Positions 8,743-19,003 of a stretch of 64,000 nucleotides of DNA are shown piece after piece. The stretch's first letter is position 1, and every line of letters starts with the position of its first letter. The DNA lies in the NCBI RefSeq assembly GCF_000382425.1, contig NZ_KB908293.1:124001-188000 (forward strand), given 5' to 3'. The notes beneath the pieces were generated by a model. The model was not told the DNA's origin, did no database searches, and saw only the letters and a program-made list of their open reading frames with translations. The stretch is from Empedobacter brevis NBRC 14943 = ATCC 43319. Its GTDB lineage: Bacteria > Bacteroidota > Bacteroidia > Flavobacteriales > Weeksellaceae. A program made the translations under genes and the position numbers.

Positions 8743-8775
8743 TTCTAAAAAGATCATCCTTTCTTAAAGATATAA

Positions 8776-9450
8776 TTATAATTGGTTTATATACTGAGTC
8801 AGTTTTATCAAATCCGTTTCATTGGTTGATGATATTTTTTCTTTTTTTATATAATTTTTCACATGCTCATCTTTAAAAATAGACATTAATTCTTTCCTTT
8901 TATTTGGAATAAGAACTATACTATTATCTATAGTAAAATAATAAATAGGTTTATCAGCTTCATATAACTGAATTTTTGTTCCTGAAGTATCTAATAAATC
9001 ACTTTTTTCCATTCTATCTGCTAAGATTACAATCTCCTTTTTGTACAAGGTCGTATTCTTTCCTTTGTTAAGGATTTGCATATATCCACCAGATTTTCCA
9101 TTATTTTCCTGATACTGTAGATAAATAAATTTTTTATTACTTCTTTTGAATGTAATAATCATATTTGGAATTTTATTCAAATCATATGACACATTTTCAT
9201 CTAAATATTCCATTTGATCTGAATAATGATTATACCGCAATAATGGTATATTTTCTACTTTAGCCCCTTCTATATCATATTTAGAAAAACCATCTTCCAA
9301 ATATGGATTCCCTTTTATTTCGATATCACTTGTATTCGATGCTACTCCATGAAGTGCTTTATTATAGTAAACTTGTTGAGCATCTACTTGTTGCATAGGA
9401 CCAAAACCCAAAATAGATACAATAAAAAATGTAAAGTAATTTGTTCTCAT
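8776..9450 (-). CDS. Hypothetical secreted protein
   Basis: A 224-residue protein with a probable signal peptide (MRTNYFTFFIVSILGFGPMQQVDAQ) and a beta-rich body. No known domain was recognised. Visible features are a repeated pattern of aromatic and polar strands and a lysine-rich C-terminal helix (KDEHVKNYIKKEKIS). It is separated from the SusCD pair upstream by a terminator, so it is a separate transcript, and it faces the recF operon tail-to-tail. Periplasmic or outer-membrane location is inferred from the signal peptide. Confidence 0.6.
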   Translation of the reverse strand: MRTNYFTFFIVSILGFGPMQQVDAQQVYYNKALHGVASNTSDIEIKGNPYLEDGFSKYDIEGAKVENIPLLRYNHYSDQMEYLDENVSYDLNKIPNMIITFKRSNKKFIYLQYQENNGKSGGYMQILNKGKNTTLYKKEIVILADRMEKSDLLDTSGTKIQLYEADKPIYYFTIDNSIVLIPNKRKELMSIFKDEHVKNYIKKEKISSTNETDLIKLTQYINQL

Positions 9451-9481
9451 GTAGATTATTTTTTACAAAATTTATATATAT

Positions 9482-9505
9482 AAAAACCCCTCAAAATGAG
9501 GGGTT
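9482..9505 (-). terminator. Terminator of SusCD operon 1
   Basis: Stem AACCCCTCA / TGAGGGGTT with a three-base loop; on the reverse strand it runs into five T. It lies about 20 bases after the susD-like stop. Confidence 0.85.
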
Positions 9506-9526
9506 AATTATTTATTATTAAATCGA

Positions 9527-11065
9527 TTAATACCCGTCTGTTTGACCAATATTTTTATCTAAATTTAATATACTTTGCCTAACAGGTAACTGCCATTTAA
9601 CTGAACTTGCAGGCAATTGCTGTGTCGCAGAAGGAGATCCTGTACCATCTGCATAGTGACCGTTTCCTGAACGTTGAATACCTTGCGCATACTTAACAGG
9701 TATCCCTGGAACCCCTAATAAACGTTTTAAAGTAAAGAAACGATCTCCTACTTCAAAAGCTAATTCTTTACGGCGCTCTGTGATAATAGCCTCAAATAAA
9801 GCATCTCCAGTTTCTCCTCCAGTATAAGCTGTATAACGAGCATCTCTTAATTTATTTAATGTCGTTAACGCTCCTGATTGATTCCCTGACATATATTGAG
9901 CTTCAGCTAACATTAAAATTACATCTTCTACACGTAAATAACGTCCGTCATTAACTCCTGCGTTATACCCTGTTCTAGAATACATATATTTCTTAACAGC
10001 ATAAACCGGTCCTGCACCATCATATTGATTTTGGACCATTTCAACTATACTAGCATTATAACGTTCTGGTTCTGTCGCTTGATCAAATGTTCCTACAAAA
10101 GCTTTATCTACTGTAAATTCAACTCTTAAGGTATTTGCCGATAAACCTTGGCTATAATTAGTTCCAAGTTGAATATCATTTGTTCTTGCGAAAGGCAATA
10201 CGAACAATGCTCCTTGATTTGTTTCTGTTTTCCAAAATTTATCTAAATCTGCTTTGTCTGTTGGTTTTATAGCATCTACAACAGGTGTTGCATATTCAAT
10301 CACTTTAGGATAATCTCCTTTATACAAATACACTTTTGCTAATAATCCTCTTACAGATAATTTATTTAATCGGTAAATCGTATTTCCTGTTGGATTTGCT
10401 GCATAACCTCCATTAGGTAAACCTCCTGCCAATGCATCTTCTAAATCTTTGATAATTTTATCATAAACAATTCCAATATTCGCCTCACGTTTAGGTTCAT
10501 CTTTGAAGTTCAGTTCAGAGATATATGCAATACCTTGAGAGTTAGCCGCTCCACTTCCTTGAGTAGGTATTTTCGCAAATAATTTCGCTACTTCAAAATG
10601 AGCCAACGCTCTCAAAGCTAATGCTTCTGCTTTCACCTTAGGTTTAACTGTACTTGACTCAGGTAAATTATTAATTACCGATAAAATTTTATTCGCATCA
10701 GAAATTGCTCTATAAGCATTTTCATACAATTCTGTTACATTCGAGTTTCCTTGGTATCTCCATTCAGAAGCTGTAAAACCTCCTCCTCTACCAAAAGGAC
10801 TAAAGATTAAGTTATCTGACATTAAGTCCCCTAAAATAACAATATCTCTTGCTTGTCCTGTGTTTCCAAATAAACCGTTTGTTCTGAAGTCATTGTAAAC
10901 ACCTCTAATCGCTGTTTCAAAATCCTCTTCTGTTTTATAAAAATTATCTTGTGTAATATCATTCGGAGAATCTATCTGAAGATCATCTTCACTACAGCTT
11001 GTTAATGCTCCCGTGAAAGCGAAAGACATTGCAACTAATGATAATAAATATATTTTCTTTTTCAT
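9527..11065 (-). CDS. SusD/RagB-family lipoprotein (pair 1)
   Basis: A 512-residue surface lipoprotein: signal peptide with lipobox ALTSC (Cys at about 24), then the N-terminal SusD pattern (SPNDITQDNFYKTEEDFETAIRG) and the TPR-like helices around YENAYRAISDANKIL and ALALRALAHFEVAKLFAKIP. The C-terminal segment ITERRKELAFEVGDRFFTLKR is the conserved end of the family. It caps the SusC barrel on the cell surface and binds the nutrient for import. It follows its SusC partner by 12 bases. The substrate is unknown and no degradative enzyme is adjacent. Confidence 0.93.
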   Translation of the reverse strand: MKKKIYLLSLVAMSFAFTGALTSCSEDDLQIDSPNDITQDNFYKTEEDFETAIRGVYNDFRTNGLFGNTGQARDIVILGDLMSDNLIFSPFGRGGGFTASEWRYQGNSNVTELYENAYRAISDANKILSVINNLPESSTVKPKVKAEALALRALAHFEVAKLFAKIPTQGSGAANSQGIAYISELNFKDEPKREANIGIVYDKIIKDLEDALAGGLPNGGYAANPTGNTIYRLNKLSVRGLLAKVYLYKGDYPKVIEYATPVVDAIKPTDKADLDKFWKTETNQGALFVLPFARTNDIQLGTNYSQGLSANTLRVEFTVDKAFVGTFDQATEPERYNASIVEMVQNQYDGAGPVYAVKKYMYSRTGYNAGVNDGRYLRVEDVILMLAEAQYMSGNQSGALTTLNKLRDARYTAYTGGETGDALFEAIITERRKELAFEVGDRFFTLKRLLGVPGIPVKYAQGIQRSGNGHYADGTGSPSATQQLPASSVKWQLPVRQSILNLDKNIGQTDGY

Positions 11066-11077
11066 TTTTTCTAGTTT

Positions 11078-14074
11078 TTAAAATGTTACGTTAACCCCTA
11101 AAGAGAATGTTCTTGTCATTGGATATCCAAATCCAGAGAATGAATTTGATACATAACCTGCTTGTTGAACAGTAACTGTTTCCGAAGAACCTGTTCCTTG
11201 TACCGGATTTCCATGGTAGTTTGTAAATACACCTAAATTTTGTATTTGTGCATATACACGGAACGATTTCACTGGAGTAGATTTTAATAGTTTATCATCA
11301 AATGTATACCCTACTGATAAACTTCTAAATAAGATATAGTCATTTTTCTCTAAGAATAATGTAGACTCCATTGTTCCATCTGGTGTCGGTTTTCCGAATC
11401 TTGTATTATCTCCTGGATTTTTCCAATAATCTAAAGCAGAAACATCTTGATTTTGAGTTCTAAATGTCGGATCTACCATCCATTGGTAAACATTATTGTA
11501 AGAATATGCTCCTGCAGAATAAGTGAAATCTGCATTAATATCAAAACCGTATGCTTTAGCATTTAATCCAAAACCTCCAAATACTTTAGGAAGTGGTGTT
11601 TTACCTGTCGCTACAGCATCTCCTGATGAATATACATTTGTTACATTACCATCTTTGTCATAGTATAAATAATCTCCCGTTTGAGTATCTATACCTGCAT
11701 AACGTACCATGTAATATTGATATGGTGATTTTCCTACTTGATGAATTAAGTTGTTTGATCCATTAGCAGTTAATAATTCATCTGTTCCATTTAATCTATC
11801 AATTTTGTAATTTACGTTTGTAATATTACCATAAACAGATAAATCAAAATTCTTAGACTTCAATACATCATAATTTAAATCAATTTCGATTCCGTCAGTT
11901 GTCATATCTCCTGCATTCAGAGTTGTTCTATAACCTCCTGCTGTTGGCGAATAATTTAAATCAAATAAGAAGTCAGTACGCTTATCTTGGAAGTATGCAA
12001 ATGATCCTGAAAGAGAATTTTTAAGTAAACTAAAATCAAGACCTAAATTCAATTTTTTATTTACCTCCCAGCTTGTTGTTGGTGTAGCATAATTTCTACT
12101 AGGTACTCCTGAAAACTGTCCGTTATAAAAACCTAAATTAATTAAGTTGATATTTGAATATAAGAAGTTACCTCCTGCATACTTTTCTAAAGCTGAATCA
12201 TCTCCAACTTCACCATAAGATGCTTTAAGAACTAAGCTGTTAACAACTTTATTTCCTTTTAAGAATTGTTCTCTGGCAATATCCCAACCAAGAGAAGCTC
12301 CCCAGAATGTTCCGAACATATTGTCCCATCCTGCTAAAGAAGTTCCATCACGTCTTACATAAACATCTAACATATATCTACGATCGTAATCATACGAAGC
12401 AGCCCCAATGTATCCAAATCGTACAATTTTTGTTCTATTTGTATATGAATTTCCTTCTCCTAAAATTTGTTGTGCTAAACCTTGTGTTATCAAATCATTA
12501 TTAGGAAAGGTACGACCCGCTAAAAGTATTCTGTAACGATTGTCTTTTTGATACTCAGATGCAACAGTAAGTCTTAAGTTATGTTTATCCCATTTATTTA
12601 CATAATTCAACTCATTACGCCAGTTGTAATTTAGGTTATCTCTTGAGTTATCTGTTTTAGATGCAGGAGATCCTAATAATTGCGCTAAATATGTATTACT
12701 TCTGTTAAAAGTTTCGTTTTGTAAACGAACATACGTTGCTCCAAAAGTAGAACGCGCTGTTAAATTTTTAACAATTTCTAATTCTAAAAATCCAGAACCA
12801 TATAATTTAAACTGTCTTGTAATGTTATATGCTTTATGCATTTCATCTAACACCGGATAACCAGCTCCATTATCAACATTATAGATAGGGTATCCCCATT
12901 CGTCGTACTGAACGTTTCCATTCGCATCCAAATCATACACTGTTCTATATGGTGCTGCTTGTAAAGCAACGTTAAAAGGAGATTGTCCATTGAAACGATC
13001 ACGAGGAGAATCTAATGTCTGATAAGCTCCATTTACATTTGCTCCATATCTTAATCTATCACTTGCTTTACCATTGAAGCTATAAGAAGATGTAATACGC
13101 TCAAATCCTTTGTAGAAGTTTACAGCTCCATTATCTTTATCATAACCGATACTGAAATTTTGACTTAAATCACCTTGATTATTTGAAATAGAGAAATAAT
13201 TAGAAGTTACTACACCATTACGGTAAATAGCATCTTGCCAATCTGTATTAATTTTAGACAGCTCTGTTATTTGTTCAGCAGTCCATGGTCTACCAATACC
13301 AGTACTAATTTTATATAAATCATTTTGATGATTTAATAACTGATTAGAATTCATTAAGTCGATATTAGGCAAATCCATCATTGAAGTAAATCCAACACGA
13401 CCCGAATAACTAATTGTTACTCCTCCTTTTTTAGCAGACTTTGTTTTAACAATTACAACACCATTTGCTCCTCGCGCACCATAAACGGCCAACTGAGATG
13501 CTTCTTTCAATACTTTGATATCATCAATATCTCCTGGGTTTATACTGTTTACATCAGCAGCTGTCAACGGAGATTTAACCCCTCCGTTTAACCCTAAAGC
13601 TCCACGAATTGTAACATTCGCTGTACTTCCAGGTGCTCCATTTTGAGCTTGAGAAACTAAACCAGACACTTTACCACCTAACATTTGGTCAACTGACAAA
13701 CTAGGATTAAAATCTTTAATTTGATCAGCTTTTACAATTGTTTGACCTGCTTTTTGTGGTGCTTCGAAGATACTCGTTACCACTACTTCATCTAGGCTTA
13801 CGTCTTCACTTGTATATTTTAAAGCTCCTAAGTTATTAGAAGTTACTTTAAATTCTTTTCCATTGATCACTAACGTATCTCCTACCTTAGCATCAATGTT
13901 GAAATTTCCATTTTCATCTGTATACGTAACTTTGTCAGTACCTTTTACAGTAACTTCTACGTCAGACTCTGGGAAATTGTTCGCATCGTTAACTACACCT
14001 GTTACTTGGGCAAAAGCCATAGTTCCTAACCCTAGGAAAGCTAATAGACCCAAAGATGTTAATCTTCTCCTCAT
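11078..14074 (-). CDS. SusC/RagA-family TonB-linked outer-membrane transporter (pair 1)
   Basis: A 998-residue TonB-dependent transporter. Order: signal peptide (ending MAFAQ), a carboxypeptidase-D-like beta domain (residues about 23-95), TonB-box-like segment (LDEVVVTS), plug (about 110-220, ending YGARGANGVVIVKTK), then a 22-strand barrel ending LGVNVTF. The plug is unusual: between IRG and NPGD it reads GVKSPLTAADVNSI and lacks the YVVDG strand present in the other two SusC proteins of this window. The N-terminal domain is almost the same as that of SusC 3, while the rest diverges. It forms an operon with the SusD-like gene that follows. Confidence 0.92.
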   Translation of the reverse strand: MRRRLTSLGLLAFLGLGTMAFAQVTGVVNDANNFPESDVEVTVKGTDKVTYTDENGNFNIDAKVGDTLVINGKEFKVTSNNLGALKYTSEDVSLDEVVVTSIFEAPQKAGQTIVKADQIKDFNPSLSVDQMLGGKVSGLVSQAQNGAPGSTANVTIRGALGLNGGVKSPLTAADVNSINPGDIDDIKVLKEASQLAVYGARGANGVVIVKTKSAKKGGVTISYSGRVGFTSMMDLPNIDLMNSNQLLNHQNDLYKISTGIGRPWTAEQITELSKINTDWQDAIYRNGVVTSNYFSISNNQGDLSQNFSIGYDKDNGAVNFYKGFERITSSYSFNGKASDRLRYGANVNGAYQTLDSPRDRFNGQSPFNVALQAAPYRTVYDLDANGNVQYDEWGYPIYNVDNGAGYPVLDEMHKAYNITRQFKLYGSGFLELEIVKNLTARSTFGATYVRLQNETFNRSNTYLAQLLGSPASKTDNSRDNLNYNWRNELNYVNKWDKHNLRLTVASEYQKDNRYRILLAGRTFPNNDLITQGLAQQILGEGNSYTNRTKIVRFGYIGAASYDYDRRYMLDVYVRRDGTSLAGWDNMFGTFWGASLGWDIAREQFLKGNKVVNSLVLKASYGEVGDDSALEKYAGGNFLYSNINLINLGFYNGQFSGVPSRNYATPTTSWEVNKKLNLGLDFSLLKNSLSGSFAYFQDKRTDFLFDLNYSPTAGGYRTTLNAGDMTTDGIEIDLNYDVLKSKNFDLSVYGNITNVNYKIDRLNGTDELLTANGSNNLIHQVGKSPYQYYMVRYAGIDTQTGDYLYYDKDGNVTNVYSSGDAVATGKTPLPKVFGGFGLNAKAYGFDINADFTYSAGAYSYNNVYQWMVDPTFRTQNQDVSALDYWKNPGDNTRFGKPTPDGTMESTLFLEKNDYILFRSLSVGYTFDDKLLKSTPVKSFRVYAQIQNLGVFTNYHGNPVQGTGSSETVTVQQAGYVSNSFSGFGYPMTRTFSLGVNVTF

Positions 14075-14099
14075 AGTTTAATTTTTATAACATTTAAGA

Positions 14100-14130
14100 C
14101 AAAACTCTAACTTTTTTTTAAGACTTCCAA
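14100..14130 (-). promoter_or_regulatory. Probable promoter of SusCD operon 1
   Basis: On the reverse strand TTG (14128-14130), a 20-base spacer and GAGTTTTG (14100-14107) resemble the Bacteroidota -33/-7 elements; the -7 box deviates at its first base. The leader would be about 20 bases. Confidence 0.4.
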
Positions 14131-14690
14131 AAAGTTGAGTATTTTTTTTTATTTATCAAGTATTTAAATTTTTACTCTATTAAATACATATATCAACAGT
14201 AAAAACGCTCATAAACATCAATACAAGCATAATTAAACATAAAACACATGAAGTATAATGAATCTAAATAAGATCTCAACTTAATGATGAATCATATAAA
14301 TGTGTTAAAAAAATATAAAATCAAAAAAAAACGGATTGTTATACAACTGTATCTTTTTAATCTTATTTATAAATAGGAAAGTAAATTTGCGAATTATAAC
14401 GCAGTAAAAGGATGAAAGATACAATTAATTGTATCTTTATTAAATTAAATATTAAAATATTTTTTTTATCATATTTTTTCCATTTAAAGCATAAAACAAC
14501 TAAATAATTTAATTTTCAACATTCTATTAATCAAATTACAACCTAAACAACATTATTTTTAAATAAAATATAAAATCAATACATGTTTTAATCAAATTTA
14601 AATATACGATTTCATTGCATTTTTATACCAATAACCGTTAAAATATTGATTAAAATTTTCATTTCCTTAACAATCTTCCTTTATAAAAAT
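14131..14690. other. Non-coding AT-rich stretch upstream of SusC 1
   Basis: About 560 bases with very high A+T and no supported reading frame on either strand. It separates the SusC 1 promoter from the terminator of the DUF5689 operon. Runs of A and T dominate; I see no convincing RNA gene, repeat or further promoter in it. Confidence 0.6.
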
Positions 14691-14723
14691 AAAAAAGACG
14701 GCTAAAAATTAGCCGTCTTTTTT
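14691..14723 (-). terminator. Terminator of the DUF5689/receptor operon
   Basis: Stem AAAAAAGACGGCTAA / TTAGCCGTCTTTTTT with a three-base loop, 21 bases after the DUF5689 stop codon on the reverse strand. Confidence 0.88.
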
Positions 14724-14744
14724 ATTTTTATTTGATTAATTAAA

Positions 14745-16163
14745 TTAATCGATTTTGATATCATCTATTTGAATATCGTATACTCCATCTCTACCAACTT
14801 TTATTGATAAAAATCCGTTTACTAAATTTTGAAGATCTAACTTTGGTAAACCTTTAATGTTCAATTTAACATTGATCCATTTACCTTTTGTATCAATCGA
14901 CCCTCTATAATCATTTCCTTGAACATAATCCAATATTACATCAGTATCTTTTACATCTAATAAATTAAATACATAATACTTTTGTGGTCCGGCTCCAGTC
15001 GTTACATCCTCTGTGGCATTTACATTAATTGATAAAGTTTTCCCTGTAGAAGTTCCTTTCAACTTGAAATAAATCGCTTGTGGATCTTTAGGAATTGATG
15101 CCCCGGCTTTCGCAGTAACTACATAGTCATTACCAGTTGGCGTTCCTTTAATTTGTAAAGAATTCGTATTATTAAATCCATTACCGATACCCTGAGTAGC
15201 ATATGGTTTAATCCCATTAGCTGTAATATTATCTAAAAAAGTTTGCCAATTTTCAAAATCAGCTCCTTCAAATAAATAAATTGCATTTGAAGATGGTTCT
15301 CCATCGCCTCCTGGATTTTCTCCACCCCCAATTTCAAAACGGTCTTGATCAAATTTTACATCATTCGTATCACGGATATATACCTGATAAGAAGAATTAA
15401 AAATACTTACAACAACAGTGATAGAGCCACTTTTTGTAGGCAATGCTTCGTTGTACCATTTTGCAAAACCAGAATTACGTAAATCTACTGTTTTTCCAGA
15501 CTTATCAATCAATACTCGGTTTACAGTAGCTCCTTGTACACCATAAGTTTTATCAACCTCAGGCTCTTTAAATTGAATATTATTAATCGTAACTAATGTA
15601 TTTAAGTTCTCTGCTTTTAAAGCTTCCGTTAAATTATTAACCACTTTAGGCTCAATAGTCTGTTTTTCATCACAAGTTTTGAAAATATACTTCTTCATTA
15701 CTGCTGATGGAATACGACCTACTGCAAAACTTGGGTCTACAGAACCAATTTTCATAATTCCTCTATCTTTGGCCACAACTAATCCTTTTAAGCTCACTTG
15801 TATTCTTGCTCCTAATGGATATTCATTATATAAATTAGTCCCGTCAATTTCGATTTGAATTCCTGCTGTCGCCTCTTTCGGTTTATCTTGTAATGAAATT
15901 GTTTTATAGAAATTTCCTGTTTCATCGCTAGAGATGACATAAGCATCTATAATTAAATCTTCAGCAATTGCTCCGTTTGAATCTAACTGAATCGTTCCGG
16001 AAGTTACTTTTGATGTTAATTCTCCAATTGTAATATTCGCCGTTAATTTATCCGCGCATTCTATTGGTGGTGTTGCGTAATCGTCATCTTTCACACAAGA
16101 CTGAGTTATAAATAAGCCTAAGCTTAAAACACCTGCTATTGTTAATTTTGATATTGTATTCAT
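14745..16163 (-). CDS. DUF5689 domain lipoprotein
   Basis: A 472-residue surface or periplasmic lipoprotein: lipobox TQSC at about residue 23, then a DUF5689 domain (about 40-275) with the typical IIDAYVISSDETGNFYKT and QIEIDGTNLYNEYPLG segments. A glycine-rich linker (GGGENPGGDGEPSS) leads to a C-terminal beta-sandwich (about 295-472) resembling a carbohydrate-binding-like module. It follows the 910-residue receptor by 28 bases in one operon. In Bacteroidota such lipoproteins often accompany a TonB receptor in the way SusD accompanies SusC; that role is inferred here. Confidence 0.82.
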   Translation of the reverse strand: MNTISKLTIAGVLSLGLFITQSCVKDDDYATPPIECADKLTANITIGELTSKVTSGTIQLDSNGAIAEDLIIDAYVISSDETGNFYKTISLQDKPKEATAGIQIEIDGTNLYNEYPLGARIQVSLKGLVVAKDRGIMKIGSVDPSFAVGRIPSAVMKKYIFKTCDEKQTIEPKVVNNLTEALKAENLNTLVTINNIQFKEPEVDKTYGVQGATVNRVLIDKSGKTVDLRNSGFAKWYNEALPTKSGSITVVVSIFNSSYQVYIRDTNDVKFDQDRFEIGGGENPGGDGEPSSNAIYLFEGADFENWQTFLDNITANGIKPYATQGIGNGFNNTNSLQIKGTPTGNDYVVTAKAGASIPKDPQAIYFKLKGTSTGKTLSINVNATEDVTTGAGPQKYYVFNLLDVKDTDVILDYVQGNDYRGSIDTKGKWINVKLNIKGLPKLDLQNLVNGFLSIKVGRDGVYDIQIDDIKID

Positions 16164-16191
16164 ATTGAATTTTATTCGTTGTTATTAAAAA

Positions 16192-18924
16192 TTAGAATCT
16201 AAAGTAAATGTTTGCAAAATAAGTTGTTCCCATTCCATAGAACATTCTAGGACCAAACAATGTTCTATAATTACTATCCTTAGCATTATTGTAGTTACCG
16301 ATTCTCAATTGCTCAAAACCTCCGGTTACATAGTTTTTGTTATTTAAAACATTGTTAATTGTCCCTGAAATTCCTGCTGAGTATTTACCAATACGGAATG
16401 TTTTTCCCATATTAATATTCAACATAAACTCATTGCTTAATTTTTCCTGTTTTAAAATATCTTTCAAATCTTCCTGATTGACATCAACCAAATCCCCGTT
16501 TTCAAGTGTGAAAAAGTTAACTGTTCTACGAAATGCAGCTGGATCTATATAATTATTTGCCAATAAATTCCCTGACACTCCAATCCACCAAAATTTAGGA
16601 TCACGATATTCTGCCCCAAGTGAAAATCCTGATTGAGGGCCACTTCCTACTTTATAATTATGAAGATAAGTTGTTCCAAAGTTTTTATAAGGCAAAACCT
16701 CGTTACTATAATCATCAGAATACAAATTGTAATTAGGATTATCTTTGTACACATATTGACCAATAGACGCCACGGCAGATACTGTAAGAACTGGTAAAAC
16801 TTGTGCCTCTACAGCCAACTCTGTTCCCAGATATTCTTTCCCAACCCCTGTCATAATTTCTGACACGAATAAACGTTCTTCTGTACTTACTCCATCAATA
16901 TATCCAAAAGCCTTTTTTATTTCATCTTTTGTACGTGTATAAAACGCAGTCGCGCGGGCTTTGATTCGTGGTGCTCTTAAAATATACGATAAATCACTTG
17001 AGAAAACCTTTGCACTCTCTACTCCATCAACAGTCACATTTGTTACACGTGCATTTGGAAAAATTTCATCTGATGTTGGTGCTTCTGTTTGATACATTAC
17101 ATTAGCTTGGATAAAATTACGTCCGTCTAATTTTACCAAGAAATTTGACTTCACCCCAAAATCTAAGAAATCGTACGTCTTACTTTTTCCATAAGAACTT
17201 GATTGGTATAACTCATGCATCCATTTACCTTCACGGTAAAATTTAGTCATAGCCGCTTTCATTCCGATTGTAACATCTAAAAACTTCGATTTGATTTTAG
17301 TCTGCGCAAATATATCTGCATAATCACGGTTGATTTCATAATTATACCCCTGTCTTTGACCTTTTGTTGGAGTATAATTAGGATCTAAAAGATTGAATGA
17401 AACTCCTGTAAAGTTATCTCTGTTCAAGACGTATTCTCCTCCTAATAAATCCTGAACTTCTCTATACAGTTCAGATTTTGTATTTTGATAAGATGCAGCG
17501 ATTGTTAAATCAATATTTGGAGCCAATTCTGTCTGAAAATTTGTGTAAGCTGTAGCTGTTTTATCTTCGTTCACATCTGCGGTTAACCAATAAACAGATC
17601 TTGGTCCATTATTTCTATTAGCTCTGTAAAGACTTGTCCAGTCTAATTGAGAAATCTGACCGCTTTTCCAAAGATTGGCCTGGGCATCAATTACGCTTTG
17701 ATCAGCTCCTCTATACGCAAAATAAGAAGGTAGATTGCGGTAATAAAGAGGAGAAGGATTGTTCCCTGCAAACCAATCTAAACGAGAACCACTTTCTTTT
17801 CCAAATTGGTAAGAAATAGTCGTTGTTAATTTCGATTTATTATTGATGTTCCAATGGTGTGTCAACATGTTGACAGGTTCAAAAGTTTTCTTCACGCGTT
17901 CGTTACGTTTTTCACCATCTTGCCACCCCCAATAAGCATTGTAATAAATCCCCATCATATCGACAACTTCCTGTGTATTTGGAGATCCGGTAGAACGACG
18001 TGTAGGCGCTCCAAAACTTGTGAAGTTTAACGTATGATTTTCATTAAACTTTTTCTCTACACCTATATAATAAGCATAAGCGTCATAAAACGTACCTTCT
18101 ATAATTCCTTCATCAGCCCATCGTCTACTTCCAGAAACCATAAAGGCCCAGCCATTGTCCATCAAACCTGTGTTGTATGTTGCCATTACACGATTTCTGT
18201 ACGAACGATTGGTACTAGAATAAGCCAAACTGATTCCTTTACGCATCGTAGAAGGACGAGTATCAAAGTTTGTTACACCCCCCAAATCTCCAAAAGCATA
18301 TTTAGAAGGTTCTATTCCGTATGTCAATTCATCCGGACGGCGAGTAATATCGTTTAATCCTCCCCAGTTATTAAAAGTTGCACGTCCATTATCCATTTTG
18401 TTCATACGAACTCCATTGAAATGAATGTCATTATATTTATTATCTAAACCTCTTGGTTTAAACCAATACGAACCTAGTTCGTATGCTGAAACGCGAGCAA
18501 AAACGTCGCGAGAAGATTGTAAAAGTCCTGAATTTGAAGCTGTTGAACTTTCATCATCAGATAATTCATCATCTGTTAATGTGATAATTCCAACTTCTGC
18601 TGTATTTGGATTAAATGTTAATTTAATATCACCTAAGTCTAGCTCTTTTTGCCCTGCTACAGTGATTTCTTTTTCATAAGGATCATATCCTACGCCATAA
18701 ATTTGTAATTTGTAAGTTCCATCAGGAATATCTACAAACTGAAAATAACCTATACGATCGGTGATCGCAGCATCGTTTGCCACGCCTCCGTTCAAACGTA
18801 CAGTGAGGTTATACACCTCTTCACCTGTAGCAGCATTTTTTGCCACCCCAGTAATCTTTGTCTGCGCTTGTGCCATAGCAACAGTTGCAGCAAAGACTGA
18901 AATACTTAACAATAATTTGTTCAT
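16192..18924 (-). CDS. TonB-dependent receptor with carboxypeptidase-like N-domain
   Basis: A 910-residue outer-membrane receptor, not of the SusC subclass. After the signal peptide (ending AMAQAQ) comes a carboxypeptidase-D regulatory-like domain (about 24-110, ITGVAKNAATGEEVYNLTV), an acidic linker (TDDELSDDESSTAS), a plug (about 130-215 with FKPRGLDNKYNDIHFNGVRM) and a long barrel ending FANIYFRF. It is cotranscribed with the DUF5689 lipoprotein and is divergent from a secreted EEP enzyme. Together they look like a small uptake system whose enzyme could release the imported product from a phosphodiester or phosphate-ester substrate; this is inference. Confidence 0.88.
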   Translation of the reverse strand: MNKLLLSISVFAATVAMAQAQTKITGVAKNAATGEEVYNLTVRLNGGVANDAAITDRIGYFQFVDIPDGTYKLQIYGVGYDPYEKEITVAGQKELDLGDIKLTFNPNTAEVGIITLTDDELSDDESSTASNSGLLQSSRDVFARVSAYELGSYWFKPRGLDNKYNDIHFNGVRMNKMDNGRATFNNWGGLNDITRRPDELTYGIEPSKYAFGDLGGVTNFDTRPSTMRKGISLAYSSTNRSYRNRVMATYNTGLMDNGWAFMVSGSRRWADEGIIEGTFYDAYAYYIGVEKKFNENHTLNFTSFGAPTRRSTGSPNTQEVVDMMGIYYNAYWGWQDGEKRNERVKKTFEPVNMLTHHWNINNKSKLTTTISYQFGKESGSRLDWFAGNNPSPLYYRNLPSYFAYRGADQSVIDAQANLWKSGQISQLDWTSLYRANRNNGPRSVYWLTADVNEDKTATAYTNFQTELAPNIDLTIAASYQNTKSELYREVQDLLGGEYVLNRDNFTGVSFNLLDPNYTPTKGQRQGYNYEINRDYADIFAQTKIKSKFLDVTIGMKAAMTKFYREGKWMHELYQSSSYGKSKTYDFLDFGVKSNFLVKLDGRNFIQANVMYQTEAPTSDEIFPNARVTNVTVDGVESAKVFSSDLSYILRAPRIKARATAFYTRTKDEIKKAFGYIDGVSTEERLFVSEIMTGVGKEYLGTELAVEAQVLPVLTVSAVASIGQYVYKDNPNYNLYSDDYSNEVLPYKNFGTTYLHNYKVGSGPQSGFSLGAEYRDPKFWWIGVSGNLLANNYIDPAAFRRTVNFFTLENGDLVDVNQEDLKDILKQEKLSNEFMLNINMGKTFRIGKYSAGISGTINNVLNNKNYVTGGFEQLRIGNYNNAKDSNYRTLFGPRMFYGMGTTYFANIYFRF

Positions 18925-18973
18925 TCAAACGAATTTTTATTTATAAATTAGCTATCTTAAAAAAATAGGACAA

Positions 18974-18981
18974 CAAAATTA
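18974..18981 (-). promoter_or_regulatory. -7 promoter box of the receptor/DUF5689 operon
   Basis: Reverse-strand TAATTTTG matches TAnnTTTG, about 50 bases before the receptor start. It lies in the short divergent region shared with the EEP gene. Confidence 0.5.
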
Positions 18982-19003
18982 ATAAATTCATAATTAATAA
19001 CAT

